Shown here in pieces: positions 29,394 to 39,632 of a stretch of DNA of 64,000 nucleotides (position 1 is the stretch's first letter; the number at the start of each line of letters is the position of its first letter). The DNA is from Aeropyrum sp. (GTDB taxonomy: Archaea; Thermoproteota; Thermoprotei_A; Sulfolobales; Acidilobaceae). The notes beneath the pieces were generated by a model. That model saw only the letters and a program-made list of their open reading frames with translations, was not told the origin of the DNA and searched no databases. Location of the stretch: positions 1 through 64,000 of the forward strand of contig WAKF01000077.1 of assembly GCA_015523465.1 (NCBI GenBank), given 5' to 3'. Both the position numbers and the translations under genes were made by a program.

Positions 29394-30593
29394 GTGTGGT
29401 GGTCCTCCTTGGCGCAGCAGCCCGAGTGTAAGGTTGAGGGCAACTATATTGTCGTCCCCAAGGGCCTCGTTAACGTTATAGTGGATGAGACTAAGGTTAG
29501 CGGTGTGGACCCTAAGGGAGAAGCTACTATCTATAGAGGTTATACCATAGAGGATATAGGGGAGCACGCCACCTTCTACGAGGCAGCCCACCTTATACTC
29601 TACGGTCAACTGCCATGCGACGACGAGCTTAAAGAGATAAAAAGGAAGATCGACGCTTACAGGGGTCAAGTCCCGGAGAAGCTGTTCGACGCCCTGAAGC
29701 TGCTACCCCCCACCCACCCCATGTATTATGGCATTTTCGGTGCTAGCTTCCTAGGCCAATACTACGCTCCCGAGTGGAAGTTCGACCCTGACTTCCTCTA
29801 CGACCATGCGCTAAGGCTCATAGCACAGTTACCCGTGATCTTCGCTGCGGGCTGGCACCTAGCCCATAATGGGACCTTCTACAGGCCCGACCCTAGTAAG
29901 GATCATGCATGGGATGTGTTGAGGATGATCGTGGGGAGGGAGCCTAGCGACATTGAGGCTAGGGCGTTTGAGTCAACCCTAGTACTCTACATGGATCACG
30001 GGTTCAACGCTTCAACTTTCACGGTTAGGGTTATAGGCAGCACGCTAAGCGACCTCTACAGCGCCGTCGCAGGGGGGATAGCTGCTCTCAAGGGCCCCCT
30101 ACATGGCGGTGCTAATGAGAAGGCTATGGAGATGCTTCTTGAGGCTAGGAGGATTGCGGAGGAGAAGGGTGTGCCTCTCGAGGAGTACATTGAGGAGTAC
30201 ATTAAGGAGAAGCTTGCCAGGAAGGAGAAGATCATGGGGTTCGGCCATAGGATCTACAAGATCCACGATCCCAGGACGGACGTCGCAGCCAAGTACGTGG
30301 CTAAGCTGAAGGACGGGGAGTTCTGGCTCAAGGTGCTAAAGAAGGCTGAGGAGGTAATGTGGAAGGAGAAGAAGATACCCTCTAACATAGACCTCTACAC
30401 AGGCGTCCTTTACTACCAGCTAGGCATACCGATACCAATGTATACGCCCATATTCGCTATGGGTAGAGTTGTAGGGTGGAGTGCCCACTACATAGAGCAG
30501 GTGCTCAACAACAAGCTTATAAGGCCTACAGAGAAGTATACTGGGCCCGTAGGGCTAAAGTATCAGCCTATCGAGGTTAGGTGTAAGAGGTAA
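29394..30593 (+). CDS. Citrate synthase
   Basis: YRGYTIEDIGEHATFYEAAHLILYGQLP, DHGFNASTFTVRVIGSTLSDLYSAVAGGIAALKGPLHGGANE, GFGHRIYK. Confidence 0.96.
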   Translation: MWWSSLAQQPECKVEGNYIVVPKGLVNVIVDETKVSGVDPKGEATIYRGYTIEDIGEHATFYEAAHLILYGQLPCDDELKEIKRKIDAYRGQVPEKLFDALKLLPPTHPMYYGIFGASFLGQYYAPEWKFDPDFLYDHALRLIAQLPVIFAAGWHLAHNGTFYRPDPSKDHAWDVLRMIVGREPSDIEARAFESTLVLYMDHGFNASTFTVRVIGSTLSDLYSAVAGGIAALKGPLHGGANEKAMEMLLEARRIAEEKGVPLEEYIEEYIKEKLARKEKIMGFGHRIYKIHDPRTDVAAKYVAKLKDGEFWLKVLKKAEEVMWKEKKIPSNIDLYTGVLYYQLGIPIPMYTPIFAMGRVVGWSAHYIEQVLNNKLIRPTEKYTGPVGLKYQPIEVRCKR

Positions 30594-30603
30594 CAGCCCC
30601 CTA

Positions 30604-31709
30604 CTACCCCCCGACACTCTTTTTCCTCCAGGCCCTCGGATAAACCCCCCTCTCAATTATTATCCTCGATGGCTTAACGGCGATTCCCCTCTTAGCCTCA
30701 AGCATCTCATCCCAGCCTAACTCAGCTACTCCCAGCCCCACCAGCTCGCCCTTAAGGGTTAGCATAGCCACGAGGTCGCCCCGGGAAAAGCCTTCTTCCA
30801 CCGCTGCTACACCAGGGACTGCGAGCTGAGCACCGTGAGCCAGGCTATCTACAGCCGTATCCCTTACCACCACCTTCGGTATGTGGCACACGCTAAGCTC
30901 TCCAGGCACGACCACCCTCCTAAGCATGTCGTCACTCCCCTCCTCCCTCCACCTGTAAATGGCCTCTGCTAGGTCCTGCATACGAACTAGGAGGCCGCTA
31001 TCCTCGCTGAAGGGCCCGGTTCTAGTCCTCCTAAGCTCCCTCATATGCGCTCCAACTCCGAGCACGAGGCCGATGTCCCAGCACAGCTTCCTCATATACG
31101 TGCCAGCGTCGCAGTCAACCCTCAAAATCGCGAACCTCTCGCCATCATACTCAACCAACTCGATCTTATAGACCCTACGGGTCCTAAGCGCCCTCTTAAC
31201 ACTACTCCTCAACGGGGGCCTCTGGTATATCTCCCCTTCAAACTCCCTCAAAACACTCCTAAGCCTATCCTCAGGCACAGGCCTATGCAACTGCATAACA
31301 CACACATACTCCTTAGTGGAGTGCATGACAGTCCCTATAATCCTCGTCATCCTCTCCAGGGCCACGGGGAGTACTCCGGTAACCTTAGGATCACCCCGCC
31401 CCCCGCCCTTGAGGGGTAGGGGGGCTCTAGGGTCCCCCCGTGGCCCGCCCTCTTTAGCCCTAGCATCTTCTTGACCCACGCTACTACTTCGTGGCTGGTT
31501 GGGCCTGGAGGTTTATCTAGTACTATGAGGCCGTACTGGATGTACTTATCTAGGGGTCTCCTCCAGGGTATGTGGCCGTATTTTGGGTCTGTGGGCTCTT
31601 CTACTTTGAAGTGTATCTTCCTCTCGTTCCCGCATATACTCTTAATCTTCTCGATGAACTTGAGCCCCTCGGCCGTAGCATCATATTCCTCTGCCATACC
31701 CGCTCTCAC
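30604..31709 (-). CDS. cbf5: Cbf5 (H/ACA RNP pseudouridine synthase), split: join(30604..31391, 31427..31709) on the minus strand
   Basis: Exon 1 ends ...KRAGHGGTL and exon 2 begins [17 protein letters not shown]; removing 31392-31426 restores [15 protein letters not shown] in frame (1071 nt). Confidence 0.93.
31392..31426 (-). other. 35-nt archaeal bulge-helix-bulge intron in cbf5 pre-mRNA
   Basis: Sense: ...GGGACCCTAG^AGCCCCCCTACCCCTCAAGGGCGGGGGGCGGGGTG^ATCCTAAGG...; outer helix GGGA/UCCU, bulge AG^A, 4-bp helix CCCU/GGGG, bulge UG^A, inner helix GCCCCCC/GGGGGGC. Confidence 0.92.
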
Positions 31710-31823
31710 CCCCGGGACTCTAAGTTTTGTCGGGAGGCCTCAACTCTTAAGGCCCTCATGCATGGGTACCTGGTGGAGCTTATTTCCTGGGGTTGCTAGT
31801 GGTATTCTACTTGAGGGGGTTGG

Positions 31824-33182
31824 ATGGGGGAGTATCACGGTTATACTGGGATCGTGGCTGAGGTCCTTAGGAAGGCTGGAGTGAAGCCCGGCGACCTCGT
31901 GAGGATTAGGAGGGGCGATGGGGCTGAGTTCGAGGGCGTGCTCATGCCTCGCTATAGCCTCTCTCCGGGCCCCTACGTCGTCGTTAAACTTAGGAATGGC
32001 TACAACGTGGGGGTTAGGGTGGATCCTTCCACGTCTATAGAGAGGGTTGGGGAGGTGCCTCGAGGCAAGCCTGGGGAGCCTATGCCTCTCGTGGAGGGCC
32101 CCCTCAAGCCTCCCAGGGAGAGGGTTATGATTGTTGGCGCTGGGGGTACTGTTGCTAGTAGGATAGACTATGAGACGGGGGCTGTGAAGCCCTACCTATC
32201 CGTAGACGAGCTGTCACTGAGCGTCCCGGAGTTGTGGCGGTACGCTGACATCGATGCCATGCAGGTATTCCAGATCCTTAGTGAAGATATGAAGCCGAGC
32301 ATGTGGTCTAGGATCGTGGATGAGGTTGCGAGGGCTATAGAGAGGGGTTATGACGGGGTAGTTGTGACGCATGGGACAGACACTATGGCATACACGGCTG
32401 CAGCGCTAGCATTCGCATTCCACAAGGGCCTCCCAGTCCCGGTAGCCCTTACCGGGGCACAGAGGAGTAGTGATAGGCCTAGCAGCGATGCAGCCTTCAA
32501 TCTAACAGCCGCAGTACTAACCGCAGCCCGAGCCCCCTTCGCTGAAGTAGTGGTTGTAATGCACGGGGAGACCGGGGATAGCTATGCATTAGCGCATAGG
32601 GGCGTTAGGGTTAAGAAGATGCACTCTAGCAGGCGGGATGCATTCCAGAGCGTGAATGCCCCGCCCTTGGCGAAGGTCCTACCCTACGAGGGGAAGATAG
32701 AGATGATCGATCAAAGGTATAGGGAGCGTGGCAGGGAGGAGCTAGTCGTTGAAAACGGGTTCCACGAGAGGGTAGCTCTCATAAAGCATTTTCCGGGCGA
32801 CATAGCCTCCGTTATAGACGCCCTCGTTGACAAGGGGTTTAAGGGTATTGTGATCGAGGGGACGGGCTTCGGCCACGTGAGCAGCGACGCTATAAAGAGC
32901 CTTGAGAGGGCTAGGGAGGAGGGTGTCGCAGTGGCTATTGTAACCCAGACCATATTCGGTAGGGTTAACCTTAACGTATACAGTACGGGGAGGATGATGC
33001 TGGCTGCAGGGGTCATACCCCTGGAGGATATGACTGCTGAGGCGGCTTATGCAAAGCTATCATGGGCTCTAGCCAGGGCCGAGAGCCTTGAGGAAGTTAG
33101 GAGGATCATGCTGACAAACCTTGCCGGGGAGATGAGCGGGAGGCACCATCTCAGGCTCTATACCCACACAGGGAGGTGGTGA
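31824..33182 (+). CDS. gatD: Glu-tRNA(Gln) amidotransferase subunit D
   Basis: IVGAGGTVASRIDYETGAVKPYL, VVTHGTDTMAYTAAALAF (asparaginase-like). Confidence 0.95.
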   Translation: MGEYHGYTGIVAEVLRKAGVKPGDLVRIRRGDGAEFEGVLMPRYSLSPGPYVVVKLRNGYNVGVRVDPSTSIERVGEVPRGKPGEPMPLVEGPLKPPRERVMIVGAGGTVASRIDYETGAVKPYLSVDELSLSVPELWRYADIDAMQVFQILSEDMKPSMWSRIVDEVARAIERGYDGVVVTHGTDTMAYTAAALAFAFHKGLPVPVALTGAQRSSDRPSSDAAFNLTAAVLTAARAPFAEVVVVMHGETGDSYALAHRGVRVKKMHSSRRDAFQSVNAPPLAKVLPYEGKIEMIDQRYRERGREELVVENGFHERVALIKHFPGDIASVIDALVDKGFKGIVIEGTGFGHVSSDAIKSLERAREEGVAVAIVTQTIFGRVNLNVYSTGRMMLAAGVIPLEDMTAEAAYAKLSWALARAESLEEVRRIMLTNLAGEMSGRHHLRLYTHTGRW

Positions 33183-33186
33183 AGGC

Positions 33187-35109
33187 GTGCCTGGGCTAGA
33201 CTATAAGGCCCTGGGAGTCAAGGTAGGCCTCGAGATACACCAACAGCTTGACACAACGCATAAGCTGTTCTGCGAGTGCCCGGCAGAGCTTACCGATGAT
33301 GAGGGAGACGTGTTCCTTAGGATGCTCAGGCCTACTAGGAGCGAGCTGGGTGACGTGGACCCCGCAGCCCTCTTCGAGTGGAGAAGGGGAAGAATGTACC
33401 GCTACCACGCTCCCCCAAGCCATACATGCCTTGTGGAGGCCGACGAGGAACCCCCTCACCCTATTAATAGAGAGGCTGTTGCGATCGCCCTTGGAGTTGC
33501 TATGGCTTTGAGATCGACGATAGTAGACGAGATCCACGTTATGAGGAAGACTGTAATAGATGGGAGCAACACCAGCGGATTCCAGAGGACTGCAATAGTG
33601 GCCCTAGGGGGCGCCATAGAGGTTGGCGGGAAGACCGTGCCAATCGAGACTATCGTGGTGGAGGAGGATGCTGCGAGAAAGCTTGGCGAGCAGGGTAGGA
33701 TCGTGGACTACAAGCTAGACAGGCTAGGAATACCCTTGATAGAGATTGCTACGGCGCCCGTCATAGAGACTCCAGAGGAGGCTAAGAGGGTGGCTCTAGC
33801 CATTGGCAGGCTCCTAAGGCTCACGGGTAAGGTTAAGAGGGGCCTTGGGACTATAAGGCAGGACCTAAACGTGAGCATTAGGGGAGGGGCTAAGACGGAG
33901 ATCAAGGGGGTCCAAAGGCTAGAGCTTATTCCTAAGGTGGTGGAGAACGAGGTCCTAAGGCAGGTTAGGCTCCTTGAGATCAAGGATGAGCTGAGGAGGA
34001 GGGGGCTTACAGAGGAAGCACTAAGGGAGGTTAGGCCTGTAGATTTGACAGGCCTGCTTAGGGCGTCTAAGAGCCGGGTTATAAAGAGGGCCTTAAAGAG
34101 TGGAGGGAAGGTTCTAGGAGTAAAGCTACCGCTTATGCATGGTATACTGGGCCGCGAGGTAATGCCTGGAAGGAGGTTTGGGGGAGAGGTCGCAGACTAC
34201 GCTAGGTTCTGGGCGGGCGTAGCGGGAATCATACACAGCGACGAGCTCCCCGGCTACGGGATAACCGAAGAGGAGATAGAAAGGATAGCCGAGGTCCTGG
34301 GCGTCGTTAGAGGGCGTGACGCGTTCGTGCTGGTGGCAGATAGCGAGGAGAAGGCTAGAAAGGCCATTGACGTGGTGATCTGGAGGGTTAAGATGGCACT
34401 CGAGGGGGTACCGGAGGAGACTAGGGCCGCCCTGGAGGACGGTACTACAAGGTATATGAGGCCTAGGCCGGGGAGCGCTAGGATGTACCCGGAGACAGAC
34501 ATACCCCCGCAGCCCGTGACCCAGGACCTACTTGAAGAGGCTAAGAGGTACGTCCCCAAACCGCCAGACGCTGTAGTCAAGGAGCTAGTAGAGAGATACG
34601 GACTCTCGAAAGACCTAGCGGAGGCTGTAGTCGATGATGAGAGGTTTAGGGTTATAGTGGAGGCCCTAGAGAGGTTTAAGGGATCCCTAGAGCCCAGCTA
34701 TGTAGCCGGATTCTTCATAGTAACGCTTAGAGGGCTTAGGGGTGAGGGGCTAGACACCGATAGTATCCCCGATGAGAAGCTGGTAGAGGTTCTAGAGGCT
34801 GTTGCTAAGGGTGAGGTTGCCAGAGAGGCTGCAGAGAGCATCGCAGGCTATCTAGCGAAGAACCCTGAAGCTAGCGTAGACGAGGCCGTCGAGGCCCTAG
34901 GCCTGAGGAAGATGGGGAGGGAGGAGGTTGAGAAAGTGCTAGAGGAGATTGTAGCCCAGCTCAGGGATGAGATATTAAAGAGGGGTGAGAGGGCTATGGG
35001 GCTAGTCATGGGAAGGGCGATGGCCAAGCTTAGGGGAAGGGCTGATGGGAGGCTAGTGGCAGAGGTTGCCAGGGAGAAGATCAGGGAGGTCCTAGCTAGA
35101 AGAGGCTAA
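33187..35109 (+). CDS. gatE: Glu-tRNA(Gln) amidotransferase subunit E
   Basis: KVGLEIHQQLDTTHKLFCECPAEL, TIRQDLNVSI, RPGSARMYPETDIPP. Confidence 0.96.
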   Translation: MPGLDYKALGVKVGLEIHQQLDTTHKLFCECPAELTDDEGDVFLRMLRPTRSELGDVDPAALFEWRRGRMYRYHAPPSHTCLVEADEEPPHPINREAVAIALGVAMALRSTIVDEIHVMRKTVIDGSNTSGFQRTAIVALGGAIEVGGKTVPIETIVVEEDAARKLGEQGRIVDYKLDRLGIPLIEIATAPVIETPEEAKRVALAIGRLLRLTGKVKRGLGTIRQDLNVSIRGGAKTEIKGVQRLELIPKVVENEVLRQVRLLEIKDELRRRGLTEEALREVRPVDLTGLLRASKSRVIKRALKSGGKVLGVKLPLMHGILGREVMPGRRFGGEVADYARFWAGVAGIIHSDELPGYGITEEEIERIAEVLGVVRGRDAFVLVADSEEKARKAIDVVIWRVKMALEGVPEETRAALEDGTTRYMRPRPGSARMYPETDIPPQPVTQDLLEEAKRYVPKPPDAVVKELVERYGLSKDLAEAVVDDERFRVIVEALERFKGSLEPSYVAGFFIVTLRGLRGEGLDTDSIPDEKLVEVLEAVAKGEVAREAAESIAGYLAKNPEASVDEAVEALGLRKMGREEVEKVLEEIVAQLRDEILKRGERAMGLVMGRAMAKLRGRADGRLVAEVAREKIREVLARRG

Positions 35110-35136
35110 ATTCCCCGGGCTTTTATTGTGAGGGTA

Positions 35137-35207
35137 GGACCTCAGCAATCGCTCCCCCTATCACAGCCCTGCAAGGCTCTTCAAAGGCCAATTCACATCA
35201 TCGGCCC
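35137..35207 (-). ncRNA. Candidate C/D-box sRNA
   Basis: Sense strand: GGGCC-G-ATGATGT(C)-GAATTGGCCT-TTGA(D')-AGAGCCTTGCAGGGCT-GTGATAG(C')-GGGGAGCGATTG-CTGA(D)-GGTCC; 5-bp terminal stem, 60 nt C to D, in a convergent intergenic gap. Confidence 0.45.
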
Positions 35208-35221
35208 CGACATCAACGTCG

Positions 35222-37087
35222 TTATATTGGGAGGGTCTGGAGGGCTATTATGCCTACGAGGCTTGTTATCAGTAGGAGTAGTGATGCGTGTATGAAGCCA
35301 CTAGCCACAGTTCCATCCCTGATCTTCCCGGCTACGATGCCCATAAGCCATGAGTTGAATATTGAGCCTAGTAGCAGGAACAGCGCTATCTTAGCCAGCT
35401 CCTCCTTCTCGGTAATAACGCTCACGCTAGCAAAGCCCGCTCCTATTGTGCCCGCCCCCTCGGGCGTTATCGTCTGTAGCGTCTGAGTTATGAATGATAA
35501 GATTAGTATGCTCGAGGCAGTTACTAGTATAGCCCCTAGGTAAGGCATTAGGATGTACACCCTCAGCTTCCTCTTCAACTCTTCTTCCAGAAGTACGAGG
35601 CTATGTGTGAACCTTGCCAGAGTCTCAAGCACGTCAGGACTGCCACCGCCTAGCTCGATGGAGTCCACTAGAAACCTCATAGTGGAGAGTACAACCCAGT
35701 CTCTCACCCCCTTTACAGCACCCCTAACGGCCTCCTCGATGTTGAGGCCCAGCCTAACCCCGGTAGCCATCCTTCTGACTATCGGGTTTAAGGGTCCATA
35801 GTCCCTTATACTCACGTTCTCGATGCTTCTCTCAGGGCTCAGACCCGTCTTTCTAACCTCTGTAAGGTCTCTTAGGAAGTTGGCTAGCGCCAAGCCTAGG
35901 CCTCTGTGCCTGCGCGCTACTATTATGTAGGCGATTGCTGGGGGTATGCTGAAGGCTAGTAAATATGCGTCGAGGGTGATCACACTCTTAACTATAAAGG
36001 CCTTATCGTAGGTTACAGTGCCTGCAAAGATCGTTATAACGCCAGTTAGTATCATAGCGGCCGTGCCTACGGCTAGCGAGAGAGGTATGCTATAGTAGAT
36101 TATGGCTTTATAATAGGCTGTCACCTTTACAGGGCTCTTAGGCTGGGCCCTGTGGATTAGATACAACATGACGAGGGTGGTGAAGGGTAGGAAGACGAAG
36201 GAGAATAGTATCATCTGGGCAACGCCGCCAAAGACTCCCCCTTGCCCTCCTCCCAGCACACTACTTATAGTGAAGAACACGTAGAACGCTATCACGGCTA
36301 TAACTGCTACAGTAATATAGATTTCAGTGTAGAGGCTTACACGGTCGGCTATAGCCTTAATATCGCTAAGACGGGACTCGAATATATCGTTAGCCTTTAT
36401 CTCAAGGTAGTGTACAACGTCACCCCCAATCTTTACCGTCGTAGTATAGCCTAGCATGAGGTCCCTATACCTATGGCTGGGATGATAGATCGCGTTGTCT
36501 TCGACAGCGTCTAGAGGATCCCTCCCAAGGAGCTTAATGTTCCTCAGTATTAACTGGGCCTCTCTCCTCACAGCACTAAATATCTTAAGCTCTGCAACCC
36601 TTGAAAGCACCACACTAATAGGAACCCTAGCCCTAGACATTGTAGCCAGGTATACTGCAAAGAATGGTAGCTCAGTATCTACGCCCTCCTTTCTCTCGGA
36701 TATCTTGAGGGAGGGGTAGAGTAGGAAGAATGCTAGCACTATTACCGGGAGCATCATGAGGATGAAGATGAGTGATGCCTTTATGGGCAAGCTAACACCG
36801 CTCAGGGCTATCCAGATTGAGAAGTAGAATGCTAATAGGAAGGTAGTTACTGTTGCTAAAACCATTCTAGAGGCGTATAAGTGAGGATACGTGGTGATAC
36901 CAGCCCTCCTAATCGCCTCTTCCAGCTCAAAGTTCCTTACAACCCACCTACCTATCCCTCCAAAATAATTGACAGCAATATAGTCTACCACGTCCATAAG
37001 GCCGGGCCTGGGCCTCTCAACCCTATACCTACGCTCTTCAACTCGCCTACGCCTTCTAAGCCTTGCTAAGACGCCGGACAAAGCCAC
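35222..37087 (-). CDS. TadC/FlaJ-type pilus assembly membrane protein with two tandem core domains
   Basis: Multi-pass; two T2SSF-like blocks (e.g. ELPFFAVYLATMSRARVPISVVL and FLRDLTEVRKTGLSPERSIENV). Confidence 0.85.
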   Translation of the reverse strand: MALSGVLARLRRRRRVEERRYRVERPRPGLMDVVDYIAVNYFGGIGRWVVRNFELEEAIRRAGITTYPHLYASRMVLATVTTFLLAFYFSIWIALSGVSLPIKASLIFILMMLPVIVLAFFLLYPSLKISERKEGVDTELPFFAVYLATMSRARVPISVVLSRVAELKIFSAVRREAQLILRNIKLLGRDPLDAVEDNAIYHPSHRYRDLMLGYTTTVKIGGDVVHYLEIKANDIFESRLSDIKAIADRVSLYTEIYITVAVIAVIAFYVFFTISSVLGGGQGGVFGGVAQMILFSFVFLPFTTLVMLYLIHRAQPKSPVKVTAYYKAIIYYSIPLSLAVGTAAMILTGVITIFAGTVTYDKAFIVKSVITLDAYLLAFSIPPAIAYIIVARRHRGLGLALANFLRDLTEVRKTGLSPERSIENVSIRDYGPLNPIVRRMATGVRLGLNIEEAVRGAVKGVRDWVVLSTMRFLVDSIELGGGSPDVLETLARFTHSLVLLEEELKRKLRVYILMPYLGAILVTASSILILSFITQTLQTITPEGAGTIGAGFASVSVITEKEELAKIALFLLLGSIFNSWLMGIVAGKIRDGTVASGFIHASLLLLITSLVGIIALQTLPI

Positions 37088-37121
37088 CTTAAATCCCCCG
37101 GCCTTTCTAACCTCTAAACCC

Positions 37122-38816
37122 TTAGATCCTGTATGCCTCTAGCTCCTTAACGGCTCTCTCATACGTCTTCTCGGGGTTCATATAGTACCTGAATATGACT
37201 TCTGCCACTTTATCGTAGCTCCTTATACCTGCAATCCTCATCCACTCAAGTATGATCCTCCTCCTTTCTAAGTCATTTATCAGGTCCTCGAAGGTCACGC
37301 CTGCAAGCTTACTTACCTCGCTGAGTAGGTGGCTTCTCTCGAATTCGTGTTCGTGTTCTTTAGTGTATGGGTTCCATCTTGCAACCTCCCGGTAGACTCC
37401 ATAGTCCACGATCTCCCAAAGGTTCGTTATCCTCCTTGCGATCTGGTAGGAGCCGTCTGGGTTGAGGATCCTAACTCTCTTAATTGCTAGGGCGAATTTC
37501 AGCAAGGGTATGTAGCTCGGCGGTATATTCATCGGGGGGCTTGTCAACCTCTTAACCATAGCCTCTACGTCCTCAGAGTGGATCGTAGTTAGGCCTCCGT
37601 GACCTGTAGCCATAGCCTGGAAGAGAACGTAGGCCTCCTCACCCCTAACCTCACCCACTATTATCACGTCCGGCCTATACCTCAAGCTAACCTTGACTAG
37701 GTCGTAGAGTGTTACCTCACCTATCTTCTCTACCCCAAGCCCGTAGCTAGGCCTGGAGGCCAGTTGAACCCAGTTCTTGTGAGGTAGCTTAAGCTCAGGG
37801 GTATCCTCTATAGTCACTATCTTGATGTTGGGCCTGAATAGCGTGGCTATGGCGTTTAACGTCGTAGTCTTACCCGAGCCCGTCACACCCATTATTATCC
37901 CTGGCATCTTATAGTCCATAGCGATCCAGAGGTACGCTGCCATATAGGATGAAAGGGTGCCATAGTCTATAAGGTCTATTATGCTTAGGGGCTTCTCCTT
38001 GAACTTCCTTATAGTGAATGTAGAGCCGGAAGTGCTCACTTCGCGTTTGAAGGTCACCGCGAGCCTGTGACCCTCGGGGAGTATAGCGTCTACTATGGGG
38101 AACGCCACGCTCACGTGCCTCCCAGCCTTGTGAACCAGCCTGAGTACAAGCTTATCCAGCTCCTCGTCAGAGGAAAACACAATGTTGGTCGGGAGGCTCT
38201 CATACTTCTGGTGCCAAACGTAGATGGGCCTACCCACCCCGTCGCAGCTTATATCCTCAATATAGGAGTCCTTCATCAGCACGTGGATAGGCCCATATCC
38301 TATGGTATCCCTCGTTATATAGTAGAGTATCTTGCCCCAGCTCACCTGGGGGTAGATACCTCCAAACCTTATCCTGTATATGCTTACGATCCTCTTAATC
38401 TGCCCTATGAAGTAGTCGCGCTCCCACTCATACCTCTCAACCCCCTTAACTTCCTCAGTAGGGGTAGGAGGCAGGGGCTTGAGCTCCCAGTTCAAGATCT
38501 CCATTATCCTCTCGTAAGCCCTCCTCTCCTCAGGGGTCATCTCAAGCTCGTCTACAAAGTACACGTAGGAGCCCGAGTTCTTGTCCTCGAGGATCAGCAC
38601 TCTAGCCCAAGGATCCTCGATGACATAGTCTTCTATTATGTTGTACGAGGCTTCAAGCTTAAGCTCCTTACGGCTCCTAGCAGCCTCAATATCTTTCCTA
38701 CGCTCTTTGAGCTCTCTCTCAACAACGGTATCTATATCCTCAACTTCATCACTAACCTGCTTCTCGGCACCCCCCTTAAAGATCCTCGGCAGAAGCCTTC
38801 TCAGGGGCGGGGCCAT
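37122..38816 (-). CDS. TadA/FlaI-type secretion ATPase
   Basis: GIIMGVTGSGKTTTLNAIATLF, VTIEDTPELKLPHKNW, RYRPDVIIVGEVRGEEAY, ATGHGGLTTIHSE. Confidence 0.95.
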   Translation of the reverse strand: MAPPLRRLLPRIFKGGAEKQVSDEVEDIDTVVERELKERRKDIEAARSRKELKLEASYNIIEDYVIEDPWARVLILEDKNSGSYVYFVDELEMTPEERRAYERIMEILNWELKPLPPTPTEEVKGVERYEWERDYFIGQIKRIVSIYRIRFGGIYPQVSWGKILYYITRDTIGYGPIHVLMKDSYIEDISCDGVGRPIYVWHQKYESLPTNIVFSSDEELDKLVLRLVHKAGRHVSVAFPIVDAILPEGHRLAVTFKREVSTSGSTFTIRKFKEKPLSIIDLIDYGTLSSYMAAYLWIAMDYKMPGIIMGVTGSGKTTTLNAIATLFRPNIKIVTIEDTPELKLPHKNWVQLASRPSYGLGVEKIGEVTLYDLVKVSLRYRPDVIIVGEVRGEEAYVLFQAMATGHGGLTTIHSEDVEAMVKRLTSPPMNIPPSYIPLLKFALAIKRVRILNPDGSYQIARRITNLWEIVDYGVYREVARWNPYTKEHEHEFERSHLLSEVSKLAGVTFEDLINDLERRRIILEWMRIAGIRSYDKVAEVIFRYYMNPEKTYERAVKELEAYRI

Positions 38817-39043
38817 TCATTTCAACCCATCTATTTTAATGTGAGCCGAAATAGTAACTTAAGCGTTCCGTACCCCTTGTAAAAAGCGCATTTAACCTCT
38901 CGAGCGAAACCGTTTTTAAACCTCGTTTTATGTTGGAGCCCGATATGCATGGGTAGTGAGGAGGGTTAAAGCTTATAGGACTTGCAGGTTGACAGAACAA
39001 ATATCCCGAAGACAGGGGATGTGAGAGCCTATTATATTAGCGT

Positions 39044-39535
39044 GTGGAAGCCTGGTGGGAATTTATGAATGGGAGTCTATTACTGGAAAAGGCTGTGTGG
39101 CAGGAAGTCTTTGACGCAGCTAGGGAGATTTACATGAAAGTTTTCAGAGGGCCTGACGACTGGGATAGAGTTAAGGTCTTCCTGGCATATAAGATAGCCG
39201 GCATCCTTAGAAAATATTTCATGACAGTCAAGCGGATCGCCCTCCTCGACTTATCCGGAGGCGAGTGTGTTGAGGGCGAGAGAGGGAGTTTTGACATTGA
39301 TATTATTGTGGAGGTGGGTAGTGAGGCTGAAGCTTATGCTTTGGCTAGTCTGGAACCTATCATAGATAATGCTTTGAAGGAGGCGTTTGTCTTTACCGTT
39401 AGTGAGAGTGTCTACAGGGAGCTGCTTAAAAAGTATGGTAGAGGCCTTAACCATAATATAGTTGAGTTTCACATAAACGATAGCTACGTGTTGAAACTTG
39501 CAAACAGTAGCTCGTGCCCTCCTATAGAGCTGTGA
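39044..39535 (+). CDS. Hypothetical protein, possible nucleotidyltransferase-like fold
   Basis: 163 aa; RGSFDIDIIVEVGSEAEAYAL resembles DxD strand of minimal nucleotidyltransferases; no strong signature. Confidence 0.5.
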   Translation: MEAWWEFMNGSLLLEKAVWQEVFDAAREIYMKVFRGPDDWDRVKVFLAYKIAGILRKYFMTVKRIALLDLSGGECVEGERGSFDIDIIVEVGSEAEAYALASLEPIIDNALKEAFVFTVSESVYRELLKKYGRGLNHNIVEFHINDSYVLKLANSSSCPPIEL

Positions 39536-39632
39536 AGGCCTTTAAAGTGCATGCATAGCTTGGTGTAGACTCGATCTTCTATTGCTTCTTAATCCTCTTC
39601 CCGGAAGCACAAGTCTATTGGGGCTAGGCGGT

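Noticed and set aside
31347-31479. Frameshift or pseudogene interpretation of cbf5
   Set aside because: The interruption is flanked by a complete canonical bulge-helix-bulge and excision restores the conserved motif in frame, so an intron is the better explanation.
31045-31884. Plus-strand ORFs opposite cbf5 (31045-31419, 31471-31884, 31572-31799)
   Set aside because: Overlap the coding exons of cbf5 or the start of gatD and have no recognisable family features.
38067-38882. 271-aa plus-strand ORF opposite the TadA-like ATPase
   Set aside because: Antisense to a highly conserved ATPase; composition is not protein-like beyond the shadow frame.
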